Below are positions 8,219-17,021 of a stretch of DNA of 64,000 nucleotides, piece by piece; position 1 is the first letter of the stretch; every line of letters begins with the position of its first letter. The position numbers were made by a program, and so were the translations under genes. Source of the DNA: Halomonas sp. UBA3074 (GTDB taxonomy: Bacteria; Pseudomonadota; Gammaproteobacteria; Pseudomonadales; Halomonadaceae); the NCBI RefSeq assembly GCF_002366715.1, contig NZ_DFBS01000014.1, forward strand, positions 1 to 64,000. The letters are read 5' to 3'. The notes beneath the pieces are model-generated. The model ran no database searches. It saw only the letters and a list, made by a program, of their open reading frames with translations, and was not told the origin of the DNA.

Positions 8219-10785
8219 GCGATGTGAACTGGCGCTTGGCCATGCGCAGCCTCAGGCGAGACCTGCGGGCCGCCGATGTGCGTGCGCTGTTTATTGCCCT
8301 GGTACTCGCGGTGGCGGCTTCCACCATGATTGCTTTTTTTCTTGATCGCCTAGAGCGCGGTCTTGAGCGTCAGGCGGGCCAGATGCTGGGCGGCGACTTG
8401 GTCTTAGAGCAGCGCGATCCGTTTTCAGAGGAGCTGCGCGAACGCCTTGAAAGTGCCGGTTTTATCTTGAGTGATCAAGTCGATCTGGTCTCGATGATCA
8501 GCCGCGATGGCCGTTTTCAACCGGCTAGCTTAAAAGCCGTGGATGATGTTTACCCTCACTACGGTGTCTCCCATGTCGATTTTGGAAAGGGTACCGAACA
8601 GATAGCCTCAGGCCCACCCCCCGGTGAGGCCTGGGCCGATCCGCGCTTGATAGAGCTGGTCGAAATAGAGCTGGGTGATCGCGTGCAGGTGGGTCAAACC
8701 GAGCTGGCCGTAACGGGGATTATTGAGCGCGAAGCCGATCAGTCGGGCGGCTTTGGAAATTTTAACCCACGCTTGATGCTCAATACGGCGGATGTCGAAG
8801 CGACCGGCCTTGTCCAGGAAGGATCGCGAATCGAATTTGAAATTCTGGCGGCAGGCCCGCCGGAAGCATTGGATCAAGTGCAAGGATTGCTCGCTGAACT
8901 ACGCCGCGATGGGGTCGAGGTTCGCGATGTGCGTGTTGATCGCCCTCAACTGGGCAACGCCTTACAGCGCGCAGAGAGCTATCTGGGGCTGGCCGGTTTA
9001 GCCGCGGTCTTGCTCGCCGGCGTAGCGGTGGCAATGTCGACTCGTCGTTACGTGGAACGCCATTTGGATACCGCCGCCCTATTGCGTTGTTTTGGCGCTA
9101 GTCAACGCCAGTTGGTAACCATCTTTACCCTCCAACTGATGGGGCTTGCGCTGGTAGCCGCGGTGATCGGTGCGCTGCTTGGGCTGATTGGGCAAGCGGT
9201 GCTGATCTGGCTGTTAGTGAGTTTCCTACCCATGACTCTGCCGCCGCCAGGGCTTATGCCACTGGGATTAGGCGTCTTTACAGCCCTGGCGGTACTGGTA
9301 GGGTTTGCGGGGCCAACCTTGCTGCGTATCAAACGCGTGAGCGCCCTAAAAGTCCTGCGCCGCGAGTTGGACCCACTGCCACCTTCGGCTTGGCTGGTCG
9401 TCGCTGTGGCAAGCCTCGTGTTTGGAGGGCTGCTGTGGCTCTACTCGGGTAGCCTGCCGTTGGCCATTGCGCTGTTGATCGGCGGGGCGGTGCTGCTCGG
9501 TGTGCTGTGGATGATTAGCGCGCTGCTACTGAGCGGCTTGTTGCGCGTCGTGCAGCGGTTTTCCGGGAAAAGTGAGTGGTCTCAAGCGCTGCGATTAGGC
9601 GGCCGCCAGCTAGCCCGGCGCCGCCAAGCAGGGCTGGGCCAGTTGCTGGCCTTTTCGGTGACTTTCTTTGCCATGGCGATGATTGTCTTGGTGCGTGGCG
9701 ATTTGCTTAGCACTTGGCAGGACCAACTGCCTGAGAATACGCCCAACTACTTTGCCATCAATATTCAGCCTTCCGAGCGCGATCCTTTCGAGGCCGCGGT
9801 TTCGCCCCGGGTGGAAACGCAAAGCACTCTCTATCCCATGGTGCGTGGCCGAGTGATTGCGATTAATGGTCAGGCACCCAGAGATGCCGTGCCACCGGAT
9901 GCTCGCGGTGATAACTCACTGCGTCGTGAGCTCAACCTAACGTGGCAATCAGAGGTGCCCGAAGGCAATGCCGTCGTCGCTGGGGAGTGGTTCTCAACGG
10001 CGCAAAGTGATGAAGAGGCGAACCAAGACTGGATGAGCGCAGTTGAGGCGACTCCTCAAAACGCCCTCGTCCCCATCTCGATGGAAGACGGGCTGGCTGA
10101 AAGGCTGGGCCTCGGTATCGGCGATGAAATGACGTTTTCGGTGGGCAGCGATGAGATCACCACGCAAATTACCAGCCTGCGAAGTCTGAATTGGGACAGC
10201 TTTCAGCCCAATTTCTTTGTTATTTTCCCGCCGGGCGTGCTGGAACAGTTTGGGCATAGTTATATCACTGCCTTTCACCTGCCTGAAACAGAGCAAGGGT
10301 TGATCCGTGAGCTGATCACCGACTTTCCTGGGGTCTCGTTGCTGAATGTCGATGCCATTCTCGGCCAGGTACGGGATGTGCTCGGCCAAGTTACACGGGC
10401 CGTGGAGTTAGTCCTCGCCTTGGTGCTATTGGCAGGGGTCAGCGTGCTGTATGCCGCACTCACCGCTAGCCGACCAGTGCGTGCCCATGAAAGCGGGTTG
10501 CTGCGGGTGTTTGGCGCAGGTAGTCGTATGATTTCCCGGGTGCAGGGCGCTGAATACGCGCTGCTGGGTTTTGCCAGTGGATTGATGGGCGCGGTGCTTG
10601 CCGAACTGACCTCGGCGGCACTGTATATTTACCTATTGGATCTGACGCCACGCTTCCATTTGGGATTATGGGTTTTCCTTCCCATTGGCGGTGCCGTGTT
10701 GATTGGTGTGATAGGCCATGCGCTTTCGCGAGGGTTGCGTCGTCAGGCGCCTGCCGCCAGCTTGGGACTGCTCGGCGAGGCCTAA
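8215..10785 (+). CDS. ybbP: YbbP: large FtsX-type ABC transporter permease
   Basis: 856 residues, close to the usual size of YbbP. One TM segment follows the N terminus (about residues 22-42), then a periplasmic domain (about 45-255), three TM helices (about 260-380, FtsX fold), further TM segments around 390-450, a second periplasmic domain (about 510-720) and a final FtsX-type TM block (about 725-850). This duplicated FtsX architecture defines the family. It forms a complex with YbbA, encoded immediately upstream with a 4-base overlap. The cargo is not known with certainty. Confidence 0.92.
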   Translation: MSDVNWRLAMRSLRRDLRAADVRALFIALVLAVAASTMIAFFLDRLERGLERQAGQMLGGDLVLEQRDPFSEELRERLESAGFILSDQVDLVSMISRDGRFQPASLKAVDDVYPHYGVSHVDFGKGTEQIASGPPPGEAWADPRLIELVEIELGDRVQVGQTELAVTGIIEREADQSGGFGNFNPRLMLNTADVEATGLVQEGSRIEFEILAAGPPEALDQVQGLLAELRRDGVEVRDVRVDRPQLGNALQRAESYLGLAGLAAVLLAGVAVAMSTRRYVERHLDTAALLRCFGASQRQLVTIFTLQLMGLALVAAVIGALLGLIGQAVLIWLLVSFLPMTLPPPGLMPLGLGVFTALAVLVGFAGPTLLRIKRVSALKVLRRELDPLPPSAWLVVAVASLVFGGLLWLYSGSLPLAIALLIGGAVLLGVLWMISALLLSGLLRVVQRFSGKSEWSQALRLGGRQLARRRQAGLGQLLAFSVTFFAMAMIVLVRGDLLSTWQDQLPENTPNYFAINIQPSERDPFEAAVSPRVETQSTLYPMVRGRVIAINGQAPRDAVPPDARGDNSLRRELNLTWQSEVPEGNAVVAGEWFSTAQSDEEANQDWMSAVEATPQNALVPISMEDGLAERLGLGIGDEMTFSVGSDEITTQITSLRSLNWDSFQPNFFVIFPPGVLEQFGHSYITAFHLPETEQGLIRELITDFPGVSLLNVDAILGQVRDVLGQVTRAVELVLALVLLAGVSVLYAALTASRPVRAHESGLLRVFGAGSRMISRVQGAEYALLGFASGLMGAVLAELTSAALYIYLLDLTPRFHLGLWVFLPIGGAVLIGVIGHALSRGLRRQAPAASLGLLGEA

Positions 10786-10788
10786 AAG

Positions 10789-10881
10789 CTATTTCGCGAG
10801 CCAGAAACCGACCACCAGGGCGCTGATGACAGCAATAAAAAAGACCAGATTACGGGCGCGGGTATCGCGGTGAGGTTTCAT
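10789..10881 (-). CDS. Putative 30-residue single-span membrane protein
   Basis: Reading the minus strand from ATG at 10881 gives a 30-residue ORF: a basic start (MKPHRDTRARN), one hydrophobic segment of about 17 residues (LVFFIAVISALVVGFW) and the end LAK. The positive-inside arrangement predicts an N-in single-pass peptide. It ends 3 bases after the ybbP stop, converging on it, with about 110 bases of non-coding DNA upstream for a promoter. No strong Shine-Dalgarno is seen (GGTG at best). The composition looks protein-like, but homologues would be needed to prove it is expressed. Confidence 0.45.
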   Translation of the reverse strand: MKPHRDTRARNLVFFIAVISALVVGFWLAK

Positions 10882-10998
10882 AACGGCACCAAGTGAACGT
10901 GAAGGTAAAAGGGGCGAAAGCATTACGCTCGGCATGGTAACGTTTGTTGCTTACGCCGTCATCTTGCTCGCTTCGCCGTTTGCCCAGGAAAGTTGATT

Positions 10999-11949
10999 AT
11001 GCCTCACACCGAATTCAAGGCTGCGCCCAGCGTTGCGTCGCAGCCGCTTTCTCTTGCTCAAGGCCGTCTGGCGGCCCTGAGTTGGGGCCGAACTGATGCC
11101 CCGGTTTGGCTAGCGCTACACGGCTGGCTCGATAACGCCGCCAGCTTTTCTCGTTTGGCGCCGCTGTTGGTTGAGGCGCTGGGTATTCGTATCGTTGCGC
11201 TCGATTTTCGGGGGCATGGCCAGTCAGCGCACTTGCCTCAAGGCGGTGGCGGTGCCCTTAGTGACCATGCCCATAGTGACCATTACCATAGTGACTACGC
11301 GCTATGGGACTATTGCCACGATGTGTTGGATGCCATGGAAGACCTCGGCCTTGAACACGCTAGCGTGCTGGCTCATTCGATGGGCGCAGCTGTGGCCTGC
11401 CTACTGGCTGCAGCACTACCCGAGCGTATCGAGCGGTTAACGCTGATAGACGGCCTGGGGGCACTCAACACACCTAGCGAAGAGACGGCCAGTCAACTGC
11501 GTAAAGGGCTAATGGCTTACCGTCGTCCACTTTCTCGCCCACCGCGCTACCCGGATATCGAAAGTGCCGTCGCTGCGCGAGTGGCCGGTGGCGTCACCCC
11601 GGTGGATAGCATCACAGCAACGCCGTTGGTAGAGCGCAACACCCAACCTACCGCCGATGGCCACGTCCAAATGCGCACCGACAGTCGCTTGCTAAAGCCG
11701 TCCTTGGTGCGTTTCACGCCCGAGCAAGTGCTGTCGTTACTGGCTGCTATTAACGCCCCGGTGTTATTGATCGAGGGCGAAGAGGGCATACTGGGTGAAC
11801 GTGCCTGGGCCATTCAAGCGCGGCAAGCGGTCAAGGGGTTAACCCGCCAAGTACTCAAAGGTGGCCACCATTTGCACCTGGAGCCCCAGGCGGTAACACA
11901 AGTCGCTGCGGTTATTGATGCGCACTGGGTCAATGCGAAGAAGGGCTAG
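10999..11949 (+). CDS. Alpha/beta-fold serine hydrolase
   Basis: 316 residues from ATG 10999, chosen because AGGAAAG lies 6 bases upstream. It shows the alpha/beta hydrolase core: HGWLDN (oxyanion region), DFRGHGQS, the nucleophile elbow AHSMGAA, a late acid region around LLIEGEEG, and the catalytic His in GGHHLHLE. It resembles the SERHL/MhpC-like group of esterases; the substrate cannot be told. A His/Asp/Ser-rich insert (about residues 88-102) sits between the DFRGHG strand and the nucleophile and is encoded by three 15-base repeats. The patatin gene starts 2 bases after its stop, so the two lipid/ester hydrolases probably share a transcript. Confidence 0.85.
   Translation: MPHTEFKAAPSVASQPLSLAQGRLAALSWGRTDAPVWLALHGWLDNAASFSRLAPLLVEALGIRIVALDFRGHGQSAHLPQGGGGALSDHAHSDHYHSDYALWDYCHDVLDAMEDLGLEHASVLAHSMGAAVACLLAAALPERIERLTLIDGLGALNTPSEETASQLRKGLMAYRRPLSRPPRYPDIESAVAARVAGGVTPVDSITATPLVERNTQPTADGHVQMRTDSRLLKPSLVRFTPEQVLSLLAAINAPVLLIEGEEGILGERAWAIQARQAVKGLTRQVLKGGHHLHLEPQAVTQVAAVIDAHWVNAKKG
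11260..11304 (+). repeat. Three 15-base tandem repeats inside the alpha/beta hydrolase gene
   Basis: Units at 11260-11274, 11275-11289 and 11290-11304 all begin AGTGAC and encode S-D-H-A-H, S-D-H-Y-H and S-D-Y-A-L. The repeat length is a multiple of 3, so copy number could change without a frameshift. Confidence 0.8.
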
Positions 11950-11951
11950 CG

Positions 11952-12980
11952 ATGGACAGCAGCATGAATGAATTGGCGCAGGTCAGTCGGGGTAACAAAG
12001 TCGCGCTGGTATTGGGCAGCGGCGGCGCCAGGGGCTACGCGCACATAGGGGTTATCGAAGCGCTCGAGGCGCGTGGCTTTGAGATCATCGCCGTCTCAGG
12101 CTGCTCAATGGGGGCGCTGATTGGCGGTATTTACGCGGCTGGCAAGCTACCTGAATACCGTGATTGGGTATGCAACCTCGACTACCTGGACGTGCTCAAA
12201 CTGGTAGATGTGACCTGGAACCCCATGGGCGCGATGCGCGCCAGTAAAGTAATGAGCAAGCTGGAAGCGCTGGTGGGCGACATATTGATTGAAGATCTGT
12301 CGATCCCTCTTACCACGGTGGCGACAGACCTGGTACGTCAGCGGGAGGTGTGGTTTCAAAACGGACCGCTTTTGCAAGCCATTCGCGCCTCGATTGCAGT
12401 CCCCGGCGTAATTACGCCGGTGCATTTTGGTGAACAGGTATTGGTGGATGGCGGACTGCTCAATCCGCTACCCATTATGCCTGTGGTGGCCGCCCATCAA
12501 GCGGATTTTGTGGTTGCGGTCAACGTCACGGCGCATAGCCCACTGCCGGTCACGCTAGAAGAACTGCTTCCCCAAGAAGAGCAAGCCGTCGATAGCCGAA
12601 GCAATAAAGAGATTGAACGCGATCAACGTATGGGCAACTGGATAGGGGATGTACGTGCCGCGACACAAAAGCTCTGGGCGGGGCTGGGGAGCAATGGGGA
12701 AGGTGACGACGAGGAACTGGAAGAGACCACCGAAGCGCGCGGCAAGCGGGAGTGGAGCAAGCTCGATATGATTCTGGAGTCGTTTGATATTACCCAGGCG
12801 GCACTGGCCAAGTACAAAGTGGCGGGCTACCCGCCCGATGTGTTGATCGAAATACCCAAAACGGTCTGTAGCACTTACGAATTCCATCGTGGCAAGGAGT
12901 TGATTCGCCTGGGCAGGCATCTAGCGGACGAAGCGCTGGAACGGCGCATGCCGGGCATTGCCTCTGATGCTGCCGAGTAG
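11952..12980 (+). CDS. Patatin-like phospholipase, RssA/YchK type
   Basis: 342 residues. The patatin signature is complete: glycine-rich oxyanion loop GSGGARG (22-28), nucleophile Ser52 in SGCSMG, and the catalytic-dyad Asp166 in VDGGLLNP. The protein is cytosolic, with no signal peptide, and belongs to the bacterial RssA-like group of predicted acyl hydrolases. A charged, Glu-rich segment (about 200-260) separates the catalytic core from a C-terminal helix region. The start has AAGGG upstream. Translation is probably coupled to the preceding hydrolase. The physiological substrate is unknown. Confidence 0.88.
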   Translation: MDSSMNELAQVSRGNKVALVLGSGGARGYAHIGVIEALEARGFEIIAVSGCSMGALIGGIYAAGKLPEYRDWVCNLDYLDVLKLVDVTWNPMGAMRASKVMSKLEALVGDILIEDLSIPLTTVATDLVRQREVWFQNGPLLQAIRASIAVPGVITPVHFGEQVLVDGGLLNPLPIMPVVAAHQADFVVAVNVTAHSPLPVTLEELLPQEEQAVDSRSNKEIERDQRMGNWIGDVRAATQKLWAGLGSNGEGDDEELEETTEARGKREWSKLDMILESFDITQAALAKYKVAGYPPDVLIEIPKTVCSTYEFHRGKELIRLGRHLADEALERRMPGIASDAAE

Positions 12981-12982
12981 GG

Positions 12983-13552
12983 TTACTGGCCCCGCTTGCG
13001 CAATAATATATAGACCGCGCCGGTGCCACCATCAATATCGATAGCGGAGCAGAACGCCAGCACCCCTGGCCACTCGCGTAGCCAGGCGTTGGTATGGCTT
13101 TTGAGAACGGGGAAGTCAGCGGTGGTGCCCCACGCTTTACCATGAACCACCAGCACGCAGCGCAAACCTTGGCTGGCAGCGTCTCGCAGAAAGCTTTCCA
13201 GTTCCGCACGCGCCTCTTCCAGAGTGTGGCCATGTAGGTCAAGTCCCGCCTGCCACGCCGTTTGGCCGCGTTTTAACTGGCTGAACGTGCGCCAAGGCAA
13301 GTCCGGCACACTGAATTCCAAGTACTCGGAAGGCCTTACGGCTTCCACCCGGCCGTCTGAAGTACGTCCGCTGGACTGTGGTGTACTGCTCTCAACCGCC
13401 GCGTGACGCCGCGCTTCCTGGGCCATTCCATCGCGCTTGGGTTTGCCAGGATCAGCTTGGTTGGTCGCGATACGACGCACACCAGCCGCCTTTAACGCAG
13501 CGCGAAAGGCATTGATATCGTCATCGTCGGGCAGGTGGCGGCGTCGCGTCAT
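12983..13552 (-). CDS. Smr-domain endonuclease-like protein (SmrB/YfcN type)
   Basis: 189 residues from the ATG at 13552 (MTRRRHLPDDDD), preferred over an upstream TTG. The N-terminal half is charged and probably disordered; the C-terminal Smr domain (about 100-189) has the motifs DLHGHT and VVHGKAWG. Smr proteins of this type bind and nick nucleic acid; E. coli SmrB cleaves mRNA at collided ribosomes. It converges on the patatin gene (2-base gap) and is divergent from prmB, the arrangement seen around yfcN and prmB in E. coli. Confidence 0.88.
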   Translation of the reverse strand: MTRRRHLPDDDDINAFRAALKAAGVRRIATNQADPGKPKRDGMAQEARRHAAVESSTPQSSGRTSDGRVEAVRPSEYLEFSVPDLPWRTFSQLKRGQTAWQAGLDLHGHTLEEARAELESFLRDAASQGLRCVLVVHGKAWGTTADFPVLKSHTNAWLREWPGVLAFCSAIDIDGGTGAVYILLRKRGQ

Positions 13553-13729
13553 GGTAGGCTCGGGTGGCAAAAAAATGGCAAATAAAGGTAGCGCAAGTAA
13601 AGACGCACAGTATAGCGGGCTGAGCGTTGCTGTGAACCGGACGGCGTGAAAGGTACAATCTTTTTATTCGTTGTGTGTATGCGGCTGTATTGGCTGTATT
13701 CACGATTATCGTCAACCAGGAGTCGCTGT

Positions 13730-14689
13730 GTGACCACGCACCTAAACGCTGAGCCTTCTCACTCAACCCTTTCCCTGCCTGAGTCGGTGCTGGTAGGCGA
13801 GCTCTTTACCCTGCGCGACTACCTGCGCTGGGTCTCCAGCGAGTTTTACCTGGCCGGTTTGCACTATGGCCACGGCACTGATTCCGCTTGGGATGAGGCC
13901 GTCGCGCTTTGCCTGGGGGCCCTTCACCTACCCTGGAATGTGGATCCCGCCGTGCTGGAAGCGCGCCTGTTGCCAGTCGAGCGCCAACGCATTATCACGC
14001 TCGCCAAAGAACGTATAACTACCCGCCGCCCGTTGCCCTATTTACTCGGAGAGAGCTTTTTTGCCGGGCATCCGTTCAATGTCGATGAAAGGGTGCTGAT
14101 TCCGCGCTCGCCGATTGCCGAACTGATCGAAGATGGCTTCGCTGCCTGGTTCCCCGAAGAGCCGCCTGCCAGCGTGTTGGATTTATGCACCGGCTCAGGC
14201 TGTATCGGGATTGCCACCGTTCTCTACCTGCCTACCTGCGAAGTGGTGCTTGCCGATATTAGCCAGGATGCCTTGGCCGTGGCCCGTCAGAACATTACTC
14301 GCCACGACGTGGGCGATCGGGTACGGGCGGTCGAGTCCGATGTCTTTAGTGGCTTAGAGGGGCGGCGGTTTGATTTGATTGTTTCTAACCCGCCTTATGT
14401 CGACGCCCGCGATCTGGCGACCATGCCTGCCGAGTTTCGCCATGAGCCTTCGTTGGCCCTAGGCGCTGGCAGCGATGGGCTGGATATCGTCCGACGCATG
14501 TTGCGTGAAGCCCGAAACCACTTAACCGATGAGGGTTGGCTGATCGTAGAAGTCGGCAACTCTGATCGCCATTTAGAAGCGGCCTTTCCGGAGGTGGCTT
14601 TTTTGTGGCTTGAATTCGAGCGTGGCGGCCAGGGTGTTTTTGCCCTGAGCGCCGCTGAACTCGACGCCCATGCGGCGTCTTTCGTGTGA
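13730..14689 (+). CDS. prmB: PrmB: ribosomal protein L3 N5-glutamine methyltransferase
   Basis: 319 residues from GTG 13730, chosen because AGGAG lies 7 bases upstream and the length then matches the family (about 310); an earlier in-frame start is possible. It is a HemK-family SAM-dependent methyltransferase: an N-terminal helical domain, the PRSPIAEL linker, the SAM loop DLCTGSGCIG and the substrate Gln-binding motif NPPY (Asn220). PrmB methylates the Gln of ribosomal protein L3 during 50S assembly. It is followed by aroC, the conserved prmB-aroC order of gammaproteobacteria. Confidence 0.92.
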   Translation: MTTHLNAEPSHSTLSLPESVLVGELFTLRDYLRWVSSEFYLAGLHYGHGTDSAWDEAVALCLGALHLPWNVDPAVLEARLLPVERQRIITLAKERITTRRPLPYLLGESFFAGHPFNVDERVLIPRSPIAELIEDGFAAWFPEEPPASVLDLCTGSGCIGIATVLYLPTCEVVLADISQDALAVARQNITRHDVGDRVRAVESDVFSGLEGRRFDLIVSNPPYVDARDLATMPAEFRHEPSLALGAGSDGLDIVRRMLREARNHLTDEGWLIVEVGNSDRHLEAAFPEVAFLWLEFERGGQGVFALSAAELDAHAASFV

Positions 14690-14702
14690 GGAATTAACGG
14701 CC

Positions 14703-15794
14703 ATGTCTGGCAATACGTTTGGCAAACTATTCAGTGTAACGACCTTTGGTGAAAGCCACGGCCCGGCTCTCGGTGCGATCGTGGATGGTTGCCCGCCTGG
14801 GCTGCCGTTAAGCGAAGCCGATCTGCAGAGTGATCTGGATCGCCGTAGACCGGGCAGTTCTCGGCATACTACCCAGCGCAAAGAGCCTGATCAGGTGCGC
14901 ATTTTATCCGGTGTTTTTGAAGGTAAGACGACGGGTACCTCGATCGGCCTGCTGATTGAGAACACCGACCAGCGCTCTAACGACTACTCGAAAATCAAAG
15001 AGCAGTTTCGGCCCGCCCATGCGGATTACACCTACCATCATAAATATGGCCACCGCGACTATCGTGGCGGTGGGCGCTCCAGCGCCCGTGAAACGGCCAT
15101 GCGAGTAGCCGCGGGGGCGATTGCCAAGAAGTATCTGGCCGCTCAGGGGGTTCAGATTCGTGGCTATATGAGCCAGTTAGGCCCTATCAAGATTGAGTTC
15201 AAAGAGTGGGAGTCGGTCAGCCAGAATGCTTTCTTCTGCCCGGATCCAGCGCGCGTGGCGGAGTTGGAAGCCTATATGGATCAACTGCGCCGTGACCAGG
15301 ATTCCGTCGGTGCTGAAATTACCGTCATTGCCGAAGGTGTCCCGGTAGGGCTTGGCGAACCGGTATTTGACCGTCTGGATGCGGATCTGGCGCATGGTTT
15401 GATGAGCATCAATGCGGTAAAAGGGATCGAGATCGGCGCTGGCTTTGGCAGCATCGCCCAGCGCGGCAGCGAGCATCGTGATGAGATGACGCCCGAAGGC
15501 TTTCTTTCCAACCATGCGGGGGGTGTGCTGGGAGGCATCTCCAGCGGGCAACCCATCGTGGCGCGTTTAGCGCTGAAGCCTACGTCCAGTATCACTACGC
15601 CAGGCCGCTCTATCGATATTCACGGTCAAGCCGTCGAAGTGATTACGAAAGGGCGCCACGACCCCTGCGTTGGGATTCGTGCCACCCCCATCGCTGAAGC
15701 AATGATGGCGATTACGCTACTGGATCACTGGCTAAGACAACGTGGCCAGAATGGCGATGTCAGCGTTGATACACCGCGTTTAACTCAGCGTTGA
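14703..15794 (+). CDS. aroC: Chorismate synthase
   Basis: 363 residues starting MSGNTFGKLFSVTTFGESHG. It contains the chorismate synthase signatures GESHGPALG, the HxGHxDYRGGGRSSARET-type block near residues 115-132 and the C-terminal RHDPC motif. It needs reduced FMN and converts 5-enolpyruvylshikimate-3-phosphate to chorismate, the branch point that feeds the trp genes found later in this window. A GAGGA lies about 10 bases before the start, 14 bases after prmB. Confidence 0.97.
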   Translation: MSGNTFGKLFSVTTFGESHGPALGAIVDGCPPGLPLSEADLQSDLDRRRPGSSRHTTQRKEPDQVRILSGVFEGKTTGTSIGLLIENTDQRSNDYSKIKEQFRPAHADYTYHHKYGHRDYRGGGRSSARETAMRVAAGAIAKKYLAAQGVQIRGYMSQLGPIKIEFKEWESVSQNAFFCPDPARVAELEAYMDQLRRDQDSVGAEITVIAEGVPVGLGEPVFDRLDADLAHGLMSINAVKGIEIGAGFGSIAQRGSEHRDEMTPEGFLSNHAGGVLGGISSGQPIVARLALKPTSSITTPGRSIDIHGQAVEVITKGRHDPCVGIRATPIAEAMMAITLLDHWLRQRGQNGDVSVDTPRLTQR

Positions 15795-15884
15795 CGCATA
15801 ACGGTAAGGTTTGCCGTTCGCTGCTACACTCAAACAAAACAAATGCATGAGTAGTCGTCATGAATAACACCGCAGGAGCCGCCT

Positions 15885-16286
15885 ATGAAGATTAACGTTG
15901 AGTTTGATCTTACGCCCGATGAATTTCGTCAATCGCTAGGGCTGCCGGACGTCGAAGCCTTCCAAAAAAACCTGCTGGAAAATATTCAGCGGCAAATGGA
16001 GTCTGGGGTAGAAGGCTACGACCCCATGAGCCTGATGCGGCCGTTCCTGCAGCAGCCGATGATGCAGCAAGGGCTTTCGCAAGGGTTGGCCAACTTCGGC
16101 ACGTACCAACAAATGATGTTGGATATGTTGCGTCAGGCGGGTAATGCCTCTTCAGCCAGCAGCGATGATGATGAGAAAGAGGCGGCCACGAGCGCTAAAA
16201 AAACTACCCAAAGTAGCGCTGGTAGTAAGGCTAAATCGACCGCGTCATCACGCTCACGCGCTGATTCCAAACGTAGCGGCACATAG
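15885..16286 (+). CDS. DUF6489-like protein of the PHA cluster
   Basis: 133 residues. The N-terminal part (MKINVEFDLTPDEFRQSLGLPDV) matches the short domain I know as DUF6489, in which a small beta strand is followed by a TPxExRxxxGLPDV helix. The middle is rich in Gln and Met (about 45-85). The last 45 residues are Ser/Ala/Lys-rich and probably disordered, like the basic tails of granule-associated proteins. A GGAG precedes the start. Its position just before the phasin and PHA synthase genes suggests a role on or near polyester granules, but none has been shown that I know of. Confidence 0.7.
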   Translation: MKINVEFDLTPDEFRQSLGLPDVEAFQKNLLENIQRQMESGVEGYDPMSLMRPFLQQPMMQQGLSQGLANFGTYQQMMLDMLRQAGNASSASSDDDEKEAATSAKKTTQSSAGSKAKSTASSRSRADSKRSGT

Positions 16287-16428
16287 CATGGCGCAGCAGA
16301 TGACGTTTTTAACTGACGCATAATGCCTTAACGGGCGATTATGAACGTGTTGGGTAGGGAAGCGTATACGGCAGGGTACATGGCAGACCGCTATTGTTCT
16401 TGCACGGTGTTCATGCATGACGCCACGG

Positions 16429-16470
16429 TTGCAATGCAGTATGCCAAAGATTACTCTTTTTGCAGTGCAG
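16429..16470. promoter_or_regulatory. Two TTGCARTGCAG repeats upstream of phaP: candidate PhaR operators
   Basis: TTGCAATGCAG at 16429-16439 and TTGCAGTGCAG at 16460-16470 are near-identical, 31 bases apart (three helical turns), 80-120 bases before the phasin start. PhaR repressors bind TGC/GCA-rich sites upstream of phasin genes in several genera and leave when PHA is present. The PhaR assignment is inference; no phaR gene is in the window. Confidence 0.5.
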
Positions 16471-16549
16471 CATAGCTGGCTTGTAGAAAGCTAGACCACA
16501 GTGAGTCACTCCCAGGCTCATGCCAAGGAACGAAATAGGAGCAGACACT

Positions 16550-16960
16550 ATGCAAGACAATATGATGGATGCCTTTAACGCCCAAACGAAACAAATGTTT
16601 GAGCCGATGCGTAAAATTAATTCGCTAATGCTCAATAACATGGAAAAAATGACCCAGTATCAGCTGGAAGCCATGAAGCGCTACAGTCAGATGGGCACTG
16701 AGCGCATTCGTAGCGCCACTGAAATTCAGGATGCAGAAAGCCTGCGTGATTTTGGCACCAAGCAAGCCGAAATGATGAATGAGCTTTCTCAACAGATGCA
16801 GGAAGACGCTCGGGTAATGAGTGAAATGAGCCTGCAGTTTAAGTCGGAAATGGAAAAAATGTTCAGCGAAGCTGGGCAGCAAATGTCCGACCAAGCGAAG
16901 GCCGCAGCGAAAGGCGAGCAGCCAGCGAAGGCCTCGAGTCAATCAACGCGCAAGAGTTGA
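16550..16960 (+). CDS. phaP: Phasin family protein (PHA granule-associated)
   Basis: 136 residues from ATG 16550 with AGGAG nine bases upstream. It is almost entirely helical and amphipathic, rich in Met, Gln and Glu (MFEPMRKINSLMLNNMEKM and on), with an Ala/Lys/Ser C-terminal tail. This is the phasin_2-type pattern, and the next gene is the PHA synthase. Phasins coat polyhydroxyalkanoate granules and control their number and size. Regulation by a PHA-sensing repressor is suggested by the paired repeats upstream. Confidence 0.87.
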   Translation: MQDNMMDAFNAQTKQMFEPMRKINSLMLNNMEKMTQYQLEAMKRYSQMGTERIRSATEIQDAESLRDFGTKQAEMMNELSQQMQEDARVMSEMSLQFKSEMEKMFSEAGQQMSDQAKAAAKGEQPAKASSQSTRKS

Positions 16961-16970
16961 TTGGCGACAT

Positions 16971-17002
16971 CATCGCGGCGCCTTCGGGCGCCGCGATGCA
17001 TT
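16971..17002 (+). terminator. Strong hairpin after phaP
   Basis: A 12-bp perfect stem (16971-16982 with 16987-16998) closed by a TTCG tetraloop begins 10 bases after the phasin stop. The tail is only weakly T-rich, so it may act as a 3' stabiliser or partial terminator between phaP and phaC. Confidence 0.65.
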
Positions 17003-17021
17003 TAGGGCTTCACTAGGGTTG

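Noticed and set aside
10786..10998. Possible tRNA or riboswitch in the ybbP-hydrolase gap
   Set aside because: No cloverleaf or conserved RNA core could be drawn; the only structure found is the 30-codon minus-strand ORF.
13646..13729. N-terminal extension of PrmB (MKGTIFLF...)
   Set aside because: The extension is hydrophobic and unlike the family; GTG 13730 has AGGAG at the right distance and gives the normal length.
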